Below, piece after piece: positions 35,125 to 44,354 of a DNA stretch of 60,314 nucleotides. Source of the DNA: Pirellula sp. (GTDB lineage Bacteria > Planctomycetota > Planctomycetia > Pirellulales > Pirellulaceae); NCBI GenBank assembly GCA_021736575.1, contig JAIPFP010000003.1, forward strand, positions 1 to 60,314, written 5' to 3'. Every line of letters begins with the position of its first letter. Within the stretch, counting starts at the first letter, position 1. The notes beneath the pieces are model-generated. The model made no database searches and was not told the origin of the DNA. It was given only the letters and a program-made list of their open reading frames with translations. Made by a program: the position numbers and the translations under genes.

Positions 35125-35877
35125 ATGAGCGACATCCCAAATGGATCGCGCGATTGTGCTGAATTTTTACCGAGCAGATCGAAAATGCCTCCGCAACTTC
35201 CTCATTTCTGCAATGTCCAGGCTTTCGAACAGTTCTTGGAATGCTTGGACTCGCTTGAAACCAACGAATCACTTCTCCATGGTGCCATCGCGATCTCTCG
35301 GCATTTTTTAGATGGACCGCGTTGCGAGTCTGTTTCGTGGAACATCGATGCTTTGGCGAATTCGGTTTTGGACCGAGTGACTCATAAGTCGAATGAAACG
35401 CTATTGGCACACGTTCACGACGTCCTTTTCGATACGAATGGATTTGAAGGCAATTCAGCGAATTACTACGACGTCGAAAACAGTTTGCTACCCGTCGTTA
35501 TGGAAACTCGATTCGGCATTCCCATTACCCTGTCGTTAATCTACAAGCTGGTCGCGAACGAGGTCGGTCTGCGCGTGGATGGAATCAACAGTCCTGGGCA
35601 CTTTCTTGCAAGAGTGCACCTTTCGTCAACGGAGTCGATGATCGTGGACGCTTTTCATGGAGGGCGAATTCTTACTGTTCGCGAAGCGATTGAACTCGTT
35701 TCTGGAATCAGTGGTGCCGATATCTCCGTAGCCGATCAACTTTTGAGACCGTGCACGAATCGACAGTGGTTGGCTCGTATTCTCAACAATCTGCAGTCCG
35801 TACTTTTAAATCAGTCTCGATTCGATGACGTATCGGCCATGCGAGAACTTTTGGTCGCCCTCATCGAGCCTTCTTAG
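35125..35877 (+). CDS. SirB1/transglutaminase-like family protein
   Basis: The 250-residue protein matches the SirB1_N/transglutaminase-like family: SLLPVVMETRFGIPITLSLI, YKLVANEVGLRVDGINSPGH and FLARV are its signature segments. The pseudo-catalytic His lies in SPGHFLARV. In E. coli sirB1 is near prfA/prmC; here it precedes a TOPRIM protein by 29 bases. No enzymatic function is established for the family. An alternative internal ATG start near 35185 is possible. Confidence 0.85.
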   Translation: MSDIPNGSRDCAEFLPSRSKMPPQLPHFCNVQAFEQFLECLDSLETNESLLHGAIAISRHFLDGPRCESVSWNIDALANSVLDRVTHKSNETLLAHVHDVLFDTNGFEGNSANYYDVENSLLPVVMETRFGIPITLSLIYKLVANEVGLRVDGINSPGHFLARVHLSSTESMIVDAFHGGRILTVREAIELVSGISGADISVADQLLRPCTNRQWLARILNNLQSVLLNQSRFDDVSAMRELLVALIEPS

Positions 35878-35906
35878 AAATTCGCAAAGGCGAATATTGC
35901 TACGCT

Positions 35907-36578
35907 ATGTTTCCACCGCTCCCAATCAAACTGTTAGATTGCCAATTTCATCCACACGGTGTCGCTGCGGAGTTGATGATCGTCGAGGGGGATTCGGCTT
36001 CCACGGCTGTCGGTATTACTAGAGATTCAAGCTATCAAGCGGTCCTGCCAATTCAAGGCAAACCGCTGAATGCTTGGAAGGCGAATCGAGCCAAAGTCGC
36101 GAGCAACGAATTCTACGCTGCTATCATTCAAGCGATCGGTGCTGGATGGGGCGACACCTTTTGCTTGGATCAAGCTCGTTACCAACATATCGTATTGATT
36201 TTCGATCCGGATGCGGACGGCATCCACTGCAGCATGTTGGTACTCATGTTCTTTTATCGGTGGATGCGGCCATTGCTAGACTCTGGTCGCATCCTCTTGG
36301 TGCGCCCCCCAATGTTCGAGATCAACGCCACCCATTTGACGGACATTCTCTGTGCGGAGACCGATGAGCAAGCGGTCGCCAACATCGAGCGATTGAGCCG
36401 TGAAGGCTACCAAAACATCACGAAAAAAAGATTTCGAGGATTGGCAAGCATGGGGAATGCAATACTATCAAAATATTGCGTGAATCCTGAAACGCGACTC
36501 ACTTATCGCATGCGAGCAGAAGATGCGGTTGCGGCAATTCGAGCATTCTCACCGAACTCCGTAATCGATAAAAGTTAG
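35907..36578 (+). CDS. stand-alone GyrB/ParE-type TOPRIM domain protein
   Basis: The 223-residue protein matches only the TOPRIM part of type IIA topoisomerase B subunits. EGDSA (27-31), the LPIQGKPLNAWKANRAKV segment and the metal motif DPDADG (Asp100, 102, 104) are intact. ITKKRFRGLASMG and NPETRLTYRMRAEDA near the end correspond to the GyrB region after TOPRIM. The GHKL ATPase and transducer domains (about 400 residues) are missing, and the upstream gene is unrelated. It cannot be a normal gyrase subunit. It may be a nuclease-like or regulatory protein, or partner of a separate A subunit. The catalytic residues are kept, which argues against simple decay. Confidence 0.85.
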   Translation: MFPPLPIKLLDCQFHPHGVAAELMIVEGDSASTAVGITRDSSYQAVLPIQGKPLNAWKANRAKVASNEFYAAIIQAIGAGWGDTFCLDQARYQHIVLIFDPDADGIHCSMLVLMFFYRWMRPLLDSGRILLVRPPMFEINATHLTDILCAETDEQAVANIERLSREGYQNITKKRFRGLASMGNAILSKYCVNPETRLTYRMRAEDAVAAIRAFSPNSVIDKS

Positions 36579-36695
36579 CCACAGGAACGAATCCATCTTG
36601 CTTTCCGAGGTTTCACGTTAAAATGATTGGCAGCGACTGAACAAGTCGCTCCCGCCTCAATTTCCCCCCAAAGCCTCTGGATTTCTCCAAGATTT

Positions 36696-39600
36696 ATGGT
36701 TCCGATGCTCGTATCCCCCCGTTTTCTTTCCGCTACCGTTGTCGGTTTTTCGTTGTTTTGCAACTGGGTCACTTCGATTCAGGCAGGCGGAATGATTCAA
36801 TACAACCGCGACATTCGCCCCATTCTGTCCGAGAACTGTTTCGCTTGCCATGGACTGGATGCTACGAAACGAGCGGCTGAACTCCGGTTGGACCAACGCG
36901 ACGAAGCGGTTGCAAAAGGGGCAATCGTGGCGGGCAAACCGGATGAGAGCGAATTGATCCGTCGCATTTTTTCGACCGATCCTGACACGATCATGCCTAC
37001 CCCCGCCTCCCATAAGACCCTAACCGCAAAACAAAAAGATCTTCTCAAAACTTGGATTTCGGAAGGGGCCGAGTATCAAGGTCATTGGTCGTTCCTGCCA
37101 CCCACCAAACCCGAACTTCCGCAAGTAAGAAACGTGTCATGGATTCGAAATGCAATCGATCGCTTCACGCTTGCAGAGTTAGAGCGGCAAGGAATTGAGC
37201 CGTCTCCAGAGGCGGAACTCCGCTCGCTTGTTCGGCGTGTGTGCCTTGACTTGACCGGCCTGCCGCCGACACCCGAAGAGGTTGAACAAGTTCTCGCGGA
37301 TAGTTCGCCCGATCGTTACGAAAACTACGTCGACGCATTGCTCAAACGACCGGAATGGGGCGAACATCGTGGTCGCTATTGGCTCGACTATGCTCGCTAC
37401 GCAGACACGCACGGCATCCATTTCGATAACTTCCGCGAAATGTGGTCGTACCGCGAGTGGGTCATCAATGCATTCAATCGCAACATGCCCTTCGATCAAT
37501 TTACGATCGAACAATTGGCCGGTGACTTGCTCCCCAACGCCGATATCGATCAAAACATCGCGACCGGTTTCAATCGATGCAACATCACCACCAACGAAGG
37601 AGGATCGATCGCGGAGGAGTACAAGGTTTTGTACACGCGCGACCGAGTCGAAACCACCGGCCAAGTCTGGCTAGGGCTGACCGTGGGTTGCGCAGTGTGC
37701 CACGACCACAAATTCGATCCAATCAGTCAACAAGAGTTCTATCAGCTTGCGGCGTTCTTCAACAACACCAGCCAAGCGGCCATGGACGGAAACATCAAAG
37801 ATACTCCACCAATCATTCCTGTTCCCCGCAACGAAGATCGAATGCGTTTCTTTGAGCTCGATGCGTTGATAGGTCAAGCCAACGCTGCGGTCACGGCTCG
37901 TCGAGCGGTTGCTCGTCTTCCATTCGATGCCATGATCGCCAAACCCGAAGAGCGTGAAAGGCTCGCGTGGCAGACTTTGCCAGCGAAAGATTCCCTTGAA
38001 ACTCACATCCCTTTGGCGGGCTCTGACACAAAGTGGATTACGGCAATTCATCAAAATCAATGGAGCCAAATTCCATTGGATAACGCTGCAACGCTGGCAT
38101 CTGGACACATTTCCGATTCAGCTTGGCAAGTCGACAAGTCTTTTCCATCCTTGCCCGCTGGCGATTTCGAGCGAGACCAAGCATTTTCAGTCGGACTTTG
38201 GGTAAAGCCCGGTTCGGACTCTCAAGCTGGATCTTTGATCGCACGCATGAACGAAGCCGACTCCCATCGCGGTTGGGATGTTTGGACGGAGGGAGGGACA
38301 GTCGGAATGCACTTTATTCACAATTGGCCGGACAATGCTCTCAAAGCGATGTCGAAAACGAAGCTGACATCAGCTCGCTGGCAACATGTCGCTATCACCT
38401 ACGATGGATCGTCCAAACCCGAGGGCCTCAAGATTTTTATTGACGGAAAGGAATCGGGTACGAACATCATGGCCAAAACATTAACCGAAACAACTCGAAC
38501 CTCAGTACCGCTTACGATAGGTCGCCGCTCGACGGGCGCAGACGCAAAAGCGGCACAAATTCAAGATATTCGAATCTACCGGAAATCGCTTGATGCTGCA
38601 GAAATCAAAGTCATTTCCGAAGTGCCCCGACGACAGTTCCTTGCGCAGAAACCCAACCGGTCAGCCGAGGAAACAGAGGAGTTGTTCACTTGGTATCTGA
38701 ATGCCATCGATGCGGAATACAAACAGCTTGATGCCAATGCGCAGAGCCTGGCGGCTGAAAAGAGCCAGCTCAAACAACGCGGTACTGTCGCTCACGTCAT
38801 GAATGAAACCAAGGAACTGCCGAAGGCGTTTGTCTTGATGCGAGGCGATTATGACAAACGGTCGACGGAAGTGGTGGCTGCCACCCCGAAAGTGCTTCCA
38901 CCGATGGATGCAAGTCTGCCGGCCAATCGACTCGGATTTGCAAAATGGTTATTGCAACCAAATCACCCACTCACAACACGGGTCACTGTGAATCGTTTCT
39001 GGCAGGAACTCTTTGGCAATGGGCTGGTCGGCTCCTCCGGCGACTTCGGTGCAACTGGACAAACTCCGACGCATCCAGAACTACTCGATTACTTGGCAAC
39101 GAACTTCCGAGAGGAGAATTGGAATATCAAGGATTTCTTTCGGCTCATCGTTACCAGCGCTACCTATCGACAATCTTCGAGCGTGTCCGCAGAAAAATTG
39201 GCTATCGATCCATCGAACAAATGGTTGGCCCGGGGGGCTCGATTTCGAATGGATGCGGAGATGATTCGGGATAGTGCGTTGGCAGCAAGCGGCTTGATGG
39301 TCAACAAGATCGGCGGCCCAAGCGTTCGACCTTATCAGCCACCTGGAGTTTGGGAAGCGGTCGCCATGCCTGGAAGCAACACTCGCGATTATGTTGCAGA
39401 CAAAGGCGAAGGGCTTTATCGAAGAAGCATGTATACTTTCTTAAAGCGATCTGCACCACCACCGAATATGGATGTGTTCAATGCGACGGCTCGTGAAGTT
39501 TGTACGGTAAAGCGAGAACGAACCAACACACCGCTCCAGGCTTTGGTGACATTAAACGACATTCAGTTTGTAGAGGCAGCTCGCGTCTTGGCATCAAAAA

Positions 39601-39878
39601 CCCTCTCGGATCCAAAACTCAAAGGGGATATCAACGCAAGAATTCAATCGATAGCAAACAAGTTGATCGCTAGGTCATTCCAAGCGGAAGAGCTCAGCGT
39701 CGTCATCGCAAGCGCCAATGAACTTCTTTCGTTCTACCAAATGAACCCGGAACAAGCCAAGCAACTCATTTCGATCGGCGATAGTAAGCCTGACGCGGTT
39801 CTTGACGTTAACGAATTGGCCGCATGGACCATGCTGGTCAACGAATTAATGAACCTAGATGAGATGCTCACCAAGTAA
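36696..39878 (+). CDS. planctomycete cytochrome c / DUF1549-LamG-DUF1553 protein
   Basis: From the ATG at 36696 the protein has about 1060 residues and a signal peptide (VSPRFLSATVVGFSLFCNWV). The order is a PSCyt1-type cytochrome c domain with heme motif CFACH (near residue 46), PSCyt2/DUF1549 (about 150-360, HRGRYWLDYARYADTHGIHF), a LamG/concanavalin-like domain inserted at about 490-610 (FSVGLWVKPG, WQHVAITYDG), then DUF1553/PSD1 (about 745-1010, TRVTVNRFWQELFGNGLVGS, KRERTNTPLQALVTLND). Such proteins are exported and always paired with DUF1501 partners; electron transfer in polysaccharide breakdown has been suggested. The Met residues upstream of 36696 would give a leader before the signal and are not used. 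Confidence 0.93.
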   Translation: MVPMLVSPRFLSATVVGFSLFCNWVTSIQAGGMIQYNRDIRPILSENCFACHGLDATKRAAELRLDQRDEAVAKGAIVAGKPDESELIRRIFSTDPDTIMPTPASHKTLTAKQKDLLKTWISEGAEYQGHWSFLPPTKPELPQVRNVSWIRNAIDRFTLAELERQGIEPSPEAELRSLVRRVCLDLTGLPPTPEEVEQVLADSSPDRYENYVDALLKRPEWGEHRGRYWLDYARYADTHGIHFDNFREMWSYREWVINAFNRNMPFDQFTIEQLAGDLLPNADIDQNIATGFNRCNITTNEGGSIAEEYKVLYTRDRVETTGQVWLGLTVGCAVCHDHKFDPISQQEFYQLAAFFNNTSQAAMDGNIKDTPPIIPVPRNEDRMRFFELDALIGQANAAVTARRAVARLPFDAMIAKPEERERLAWQTLPAKDSLETHIPLAGSDTKWITAIHQNQWSQIPLDNAATLASGHISDSAWQVDKSFPSLPAGDFERDQAFSVGLWVKPGSDSQAGSLIARMNEADSHRGWDVWTEGGTVGMHFIHNWPDNALKAMSKTKLTSARWQHVAITYDGSSKPEGLKIFIDGKESGTNIMAKTLTETTRTSVPLTIGRRSTGADAKAAQIQDIRIYRKSLDAAEIKVISEVPRRQFLAQKPNRSAEETEELFTWYLNAIDAEYKQLDANAQSLAAEKSQLKQRGTVAHVMNETKELPKAFVLMRGDYDKRSTEVVAATPKVLPPMDASLPANRLGFAKWLLQPNHPLTTRVTVNRFWQELFGNGLVGSSGDFGATGQTPTHPELLDYLATNFREENWNIKDFFRLIVTSATYRQSSSVSAEKLAIDPSNKWLARGARFRMDAEMIRDSALAASGLMVNKIGGPSVRPYQPPGVWEAVAMPGSNTRDYVADKGEGLYRRSMYTFLKRSAPPPNMDVFNATAREVCTVKRERTNTPLQALVTLNDIQFVEAARVLASKTLSDPKLKGDINARIQSIANKLIARSFQAEELSVVIASANELLSFYQMNPEQAKQLISIGDSKPDAVLDVNELAAWTMLVNELMNLDEMLTK

Positions 39879-39906
39879 TCCCGACAATCAGAATATCCAA
39901 AAAACT

Positions 39907-41385
39907 ATGCAATCACACAATGTTCATCCGCTTTTTGAACAATACGTTCGAAGCGAAACACGTCGCCAATTCTTTCGCCGCGGAGGCAACGCGCTCGGTG
40001 CGGCAGCGTTGGCTTCGTTGGGCTTGCCGCTCGCCGCCCAGGGCTCCGATTCCGAGCCGATCGGTGGGTTAGGAACACTTCCTCACTTTCCGCCCAAGGC
40101 AAAACGAGTTATCTATTTGCACATGGTCGGCGGCCCATCTCAAATGGATTTGTTCGATTACAAGCCGCAAATGAACGAGTGGTACGACAAAGATCTACCC
40201 GAGTCGGTGCGAAACGGCCAACGCCTGACCACCATGACGAGCGGACAGACACGTTTTCCGATCGCTCCGTCGAAGTACAAGTTCGCTCAACACGGACAGT
40301 GCGGCATGTGGCTTTCGGAGTTGTTGCCAGAGACCGCAAAAGTAGTGGACGAGATGTGCTTTGTACGTTCGATGCACACCGAAGCTATCAACCATGAACC
40401 GGCCATCACTTTGATGCAAACCGGCAACATGGTAACCGGGCGACCTTGTATCGGCTCCTGGATGTCATATGGCCTTGGTTCGATGAACAGCAATCTGCCG
40501 ACGTTTGTTGTGATGGTGGCTCAGCCAACCAACACAGAGCAGATTCAAGCCATCTCAGCTCGGCTTTGGTCGTCAGGTTGCCTGCCAGGGGAACACGCCG
40601 GAGTTAGTTTCCGATCAAGTGGCGATCCGATTTTGTACATCAACAACCCGGCCGGTGTGCCAAGTGAGGTGCGACGCAAAACGCTCGATGGCCTTAAAGC
40701 GTTAAACGAAATGAATTTCCGAGCTGTCGGCGATCCGGAAATTCATACGCGAATTCAACAATACGAATTGGCGTTCCGAATGCAGTCCAGCGTTCCGGAA
40801 TTGACAAGTATCGCAAGTGAGCCGGAAAGCACGTTTGAACTCTACGGCCAAGAAGCAAAGAAACCAGGTTCCTATGCGAACTCGGTTCTGCTGGCGCGTC
40901 GGATGGTCGAACGCGACGTGCGATTTGTCCAAGTCTACTTGAATAACTGGGACCATCATGGAAACGTAAATGGTCGATTGCCATCGCAATGCAAAGATGT
41001 CGACAGGGCCAACTACGGTTTGATCACAGACCTCAAAGCTCGCGGTTTACTCGACTCCACTTTGATCATTTGGGGTGGTGAGTTCGGAAGAACCATCTAT
41101 TCGCAAGGTGGGCTAAGCAAAGACAACTACGGGCGTGACCATCATCCGAGATGCTTTACGATGTGGATGGCTGGTGGCGGAATCAAAGGGGGCACGATTC
41201 ACGGCGAGACGGATGACTTCTCGTACAACATTGTGAAAGATCCTGTTCACATTCACGATTTCCACGCGACTATACTTCACTTGCTTGGCATCGATCACGA
41301 ACGTTTGTCGTTTCGCAATCAAGGCTTAGACTTGAGATTGACCGGCGTGGAGCCAGCCAAGGTCATACAACCATTGTTGGCATAG
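39907..41385 (+). CDS. DUF1501 exported protein (sulfatase-like fold)
   Basis: From the ATG at 39907 the protein has 492 residues and a twin-arginine-like signal (SETRRQFFRRGGNALGAAAL). Its features are those of DUF1501, an alkaline-phosphatase-superfamily family. They include VIYLHMVGGPSQMDLFDYKP, RSMHTEAINHEPAITLMQTG, LIIWGGEFGRTIYSQ and GRDHHPRCFTMWMAGGGIKG. It starts 28 bases after the stop of the DUF1549/DUF1553 gene; the two are the standard planctomycete pair and probably act together outside the cytoplasm. The open frame extends back to 39859 within the upstream gene, but the ATG at 39907 fits the signal. Confidence 0.93.
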   Translation: MQSHNVHPLFEQYVRSETRRQFFRRGGNALGAAALASLGLPLAAQGSDSEPIGGLGTLPHFPPKAKRVIYLHMVGGPSQMDLFDYKPQMNEWYDKDLPESVRNGQRLTTMTSGQTRFPIAPSKYKFAQHGQCGMWLSELLPETAKVVDEMCFVRSMHTEAINHEPAITLMQTGNMVTGRPCIGSWMSYGLGSMNSNLPTFVVMVAQPTNTEQIQAISARLWSSGCLPGEHAGVSFRSSGDPILYINNPAGVPSEVRRKTLDGLKALNEMNFRAVGDPEIHTRIQQYELAFRMQSSVPELTSIASEPESTFELYGQEAKKPGSYANSVLLARRMVERDVRFVQVYLNNWDHHGNVNGRLPSQCKDVDRANYGLITDLKARGLLDSTLIIWGGEFGRTIYSQGGLSKDNYGRDHHPRCFTMWMAGGGIKGGTIHGETDDFSYNIVKDPVHIHDFHATILHLLGIDHERLSFRNQGLDLRLTGVEPAKVIQPLLA

Positions 41386-41440
41386 CGACGATGCGTAGAT
41401 AAGTTGCCCGTTTAGGCGAGCGGCGCATGCGGAATAGCCC

Positions 41441-41498
41441 GTAGCACGGGCTGCTAGCCTGTGCTTTTTCGACTATGACTGGCTGGCAGCCTGTTCTA
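41441..41498. repeat. diverged copy of the GTAGACCAGG palindrome
   Basis: GTAGCACGGGCTGCTAGCC and GGCTGGCAGCCTGTTCTAC form imperfect arms, related to 3891-3951. It lies between the convergent DUF1501 and flgM genes. The half-repeat ACGTTTCGGGTTGGGATAC at about 41514-41532 is a remnant of the AACCCGAAGCG family seen at 42807 and 59250. Confidence 0.65.
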
Positions 41499-41563
41499 CG
41501 TGGGGCCCTCACCTACGTTTCGGGTTGGGATACGGCAGTCTGACGCTCGCCTTGAGTTCCTAA

Positions 41564-41854
41564 TTATCCGAGTTTGTCTAGGAAACTGTCTAAAGCAGCC
41601 GACATCTTTTCATCTGTATCGTAGGTGCCTTGCGCGATCGCTTCACGCAAGCTTGCGACCTTTTCTGCTCGAAAGGCTTGGCCTGATGGCTCGGATTGAC
41701 CAATGCTTAACGCTTCGGCGGACAATTCCAATTGATCGACCGGCGTAGCGATCGCAGACTGCGTTGCGGCCTGTGCCGGTGCCGGAGCATTCGATTTGGT
41801 CGCGGCTCTCGACGCATCAACGCCAGAAACCGAAAAATTTCCCGAAATTTGCAT
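41564..41854 (-). CDS. flgM: anti-sigma-28 factor FlgM family
   Basis: The 96-residue protein has a disordered, Ala/Ser/Pro-rich N-terminus and a C-terminal sigma-28-binding helix region: VDQLELSAEALSIG, then FRAEKVASLREAIAQGTYDT and DEKMSAALDSFLDKLG. This is the standard FlgM layout and length. FlgM blocks FliA until the flagellar hook is complete and is then exported. AGGGAG lies 10 bases before the ATG. No other flagellar gene is in the window, so it is a detached member of the flagellar regulon. Confidence 0.88.
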   Translation of the reverse strand: MQISGNFSVSGVDASRAATKSNAPAPAQAATQSAIATPVDQLELSAEALSIGQSEPSGQAFRAEKVASLREAIAQGTYDTDEKMSAALDSFLDKLG

Positions 41855-42461
41855 GTTTTTACTACTCCCTGTTTAACTAGGACTCTTGGTCCGATCGAAG
41901 AATCGGAACGTACATGGACTGCAACCGTGCTGACAAGTAGAGATTGGAATCTCGTGCTCGATCCTTTTTTTGCAACGCAGTCCGTGTCACAGATGAAACC
42001 GTTCGAATCCAACAGGTCATGCGACTTTGCGAAGAAGCTGCTTTCGAGCGAAAGCGTACCTGACTATCGGAACGTCCACCTTCGAAAACCAATGAATCCT
42101 ATCTCCTTCCATATTTGATGAATGACTAGGCAGCAAGTTCCAAAGCGATTTTGCGGCCTAGCGGTTATGCAACGTTTGATCGTTGATCGGACGACTGCAA
42201 CTGGTTGATCTACCAATGCATTAACCGTGCCAACGATGCTCGCATGGTTCCTGCCAACTGACTACATCATGAGTTATACGCGGTCGGATAGCATCAAGAC
42301 AAGGCGGAATGCTGCATACCAAGATTGACATCATTCGCGATACGATTATTCGAGTCCCAAAATTACAAAACGCACGAACTATTTTCAATGCAATTGCAAA
42401 GGGTTTTGCAAAGGGTTACAGTCACCTCGTTCGGCTGGCCAAAATTATTTTGGAATCGCGA

Positions 42462-42491
42462 TTGACCCGAACAAAGGGTTGGGTCTATCTT
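42462..42491 (+). promoter_or_regulatory. sigma-70-like promoter of the candidate small RNA
   Basis: TTGACC (42462-42467) and TATCTT (42486-42491) are spaced by 18 bases. Transcription would start near 42498 and reach the terminator at 42657-42726. Confidence 0.4.
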
Positions 42492-42497
42492 ACGTGC

Positions 42498-42726
42498 ATC
42501 GAAGCGATCACTTGATCTGCGGCGTCGGATTTGATTCTTAAATGGTCAAGTCACACTATGGCATCACCACATGGATGTGATGTTGCCTGGTGCCAAGACA
42601 ATGCAGATTTTTGCGGGCAGTGCAAACGGATGTTGTCATTGCTCGCTCCAAACCATTGCTCCCGGAACAGAAGCTTAAGTCCTCAGCCCCCCTGGGACTC
42701 GTTCACTTCCGGGAGCATTTTTTTTT
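42498..42726 (+). ncRNA. candidate structured small RNA, about 230 nt
   Basis: The unit has a promoter-like sequence upstream, at least one internal stem (CATCAC/GTGATG near 42563-42583, extended by GGC/GCC), a GACAA/TTGTC closing pair further on, and a strong intrinsic terminator. It does not match tmRNA, RNase P or SRP RNA by eye; the length is close to 6S RNA but the diagnostic central bubble was not established. A competing reading is a Cys-rich frame starting at ATG 42558 (CDVAWCQDNADFCGQCKRML). It lacks a ribosome site and runs through the terminator, so an RNA is preferred. Confidence 0.4.
42657..42726 (+). terminator. strong intrinsic terminator
   Basis: TGCTCCCGGAA (42657-42667) pairs perfectly with TTCCGGGAGCA (42707-42717), followed by nine T. 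An inner stem AGTCC/GGGACT lies in the loop. Confidence 0.75.
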
Positions 42727-42806
42727 CTTGAGCAACGTTCCATGCGTGGTGGTGCGATAGACCGCCAGATGGTTAGTCGAGCGGCAGACTGAAAACTACC
42801 AATCAT

Positions 42807-42860
42807 AACCCGACGCGTAAGTGAGGGATTGCAGTCGGCTCCTCGCTCACGCTTCGGGTT
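42807..42860. repeat. AACCCGAAGCG-family palindrome
   Basis: AACCCGACGCGTAAGTGAGG (from 42807) and CCTCGCTCACGCTTCGGGTT (42841-42860) form near-perfect 20-base arms around a 14-base loop. The same family is nested at 59250-59300, with a half copy at about 41514. Confidence 0.75.
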
Positions 42861-43105
42861 GGGATACTGCAATCTATCGACGCAGTTAAAGCCCGTGGGG
42901 TTTGGCAGACTGCTTCCCAGGCGGCGAACGAACCTGCGCCCTCGGGACATGCTCAGTCGGGGCGAAAGAAGTACGAATCGGAGCGACGCAATCTGGCCTA
43001 GCGTTGCCGTTCCGAAAATGTTAGATCGTCTCTAGGCCGATTCACGGCTCGGTTTTTACGTTCCGTAGGCAAAGTGCCAAAGCGCAAAACACATCGTATT
43101 CAGGG

Positions 43106-44350
43106 ATGAAGTTGATGAGAATCCGATTCGAATTTCCGTTTATTGATCTCCTTACAAAGCTTTGCGTTGCGATTGCACTAAGCTGCTCCCTATTCTGCTC
43201 AGAATCCTATGGGCAAAAAACCGGAGACGGGATTCCGGACCGCTTGGTTCTCAAGCCCGAGCATGGGCCCTGGTTTGTGATGGCGAAGTCCTACCGTGGC
43301 CCAGAGGCAAAGCAACTTGCTGAGCAACTTGCGAATGAATTGCGCAAGGATTTCCAACTCAAAGCGTATTGCGTGAGTAAAAAACTCGACTACACCGAAC
43401 GCCTTGACGGTATCGGATTCGATGAAAATGGTAACAGCCGACGCATGAAATTTCGTGATAATAAGGTCGTGGAGGGATATACGGTTCTGGTCGGCGACTT
43501 CGATTCAATTGACAGTCCAGCTATCACCGAAACGCTTTCCAAGATCAAAAGAATCACGCCGAGCATGATGGCAAACGGGGCCGAACCGTCCGATCCCAAC
43601 AGTGACACGGTTAGCAGCTACAGAAAGTATTTGCAAAAAATAGTTATTAAGTCCAAAGAAAATGTGAAGGAGAACGCGATTGCCAATCCTGGACCCATGT
43701 TCGGAGCCTTCGTAACACGCAATCCGCTTCTGCCTGCCGAGTTTTACAAAGCGCCAGAGCTGGACAAATTTGTGAAAAAACTCAATGAGGAAAAGAACTT
43801 CTCGGATTTTTCGTTGATCAATTGCGCTGGCAAGTACACCGTTCGAGTGGCCGTTTTTCGAGGCGATGATCAGTCAGTTAGCTGGGGGAGATCGACGAGT
43901 AGCCTAAACGATGAAGATAAAGTTTCCCAATTGGACCTAGCCGCTGAGCGTGCGGCTTTGACGGTTCGAGCGCTGCGACGAGCGGGTTACGAAGCCTACC
44001 AATATCACGATCGATCCCAAAGCTATGTCACAGTGGGCAGCTTCAATGAGTTGGGTACAACCAACAGCGCGAACCAGTTCGTGTACTCGGATCGCATCCA
44101 AGAGATCATCTCACGCTTTGGTGGAACCAAAAAGGTAACGCGATCGCAATACGGACAAACGCAAGCCCCAACGTTGCTTTTCGATTTAGTGGACCAACGG
44201 ACCATTCCCGAACTCAACGATCGGGAAAGCAAGAAACTCGGCGAGTGGTTAGCAAAATACTCCGTCGCATTCGATCTCAAGCCTGCCCCGATGGCGATCC
44301 CTAAGATGCCGGTCTACAACGGAATGCTTTTCGGCAAAGACCGTCGCTAG
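43106..44350 (+). CDS. exported protein of unknown function with SPOR-like repeats
   Basis: The 414-residue protein has a hydrophobic signal segment (LLTKLCVAIALSCSLFCSES). Three regions follow that each look like a SPOR-type beta-alpha-beta unit: GPWFVMAKSYRGPEAKQLAE, KYTVRVAVFRGDDQSVSWG with AALTVRALRRAGYEAYQYHD, and QSYVTVGSFNELGTT. This suggests an envelope protein that may bind glycan strands, but no conserved SPOR residues can be claimed. AGGG precedes the ATG. It has no partner genes nearby. Confidence 0.65.
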   Translation: MKLMRIRFEFPFIDLLTKLCVAIALSCSLFCSESYGQKTGDGIPDRLVLKPEHGPWFVMAKSYRGPEAKQLAEQLANELRKDFQLKAYCVSKKLDYTERLDGIGFDENGNSRRMKFRDNKVVEGYTVLVGDFDSIDSPAITETLSKIKRITPSMMANGAEPSDPNSDTVSSYRKYLQKIVIKSKENVKENAIANPGPMFGAFVTRNPLLPAEFYKAPELDKFVKKLNEEKNFSDFSLINCAGKYTVRVAVFRGDDQSVSWGRSTSSLNDEDKVSQLDLAAERAALTVRALRRAGYEAYQYHDRSQSYVTVGSFNELGTTNSANQFVYSDRIQEIISRFGGTKKVTRSQYGQTQAPTLLFDLVDQRTIPELNDRESKKLGEWLAKYSVAFDLKPAPMAIPKMPVYNGMLFGKDRR

Positions 44351-44354
44351 CGAA

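Larger units (their letters stand above)
41855..43105. other. long region without a convincing protein gene
   Basis: About 1.25 kb separates flgM from the next protein gene. The short frames in it lack ribosome sites and family features. 41855-42460 shows nothing clear. 42462-42726 holds a promoter-to-terminator unit treated as a small RNA. 42807-42860 is a dispersed palindrome. The rest may be decayed coding sequence. Confidence 0.5.
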
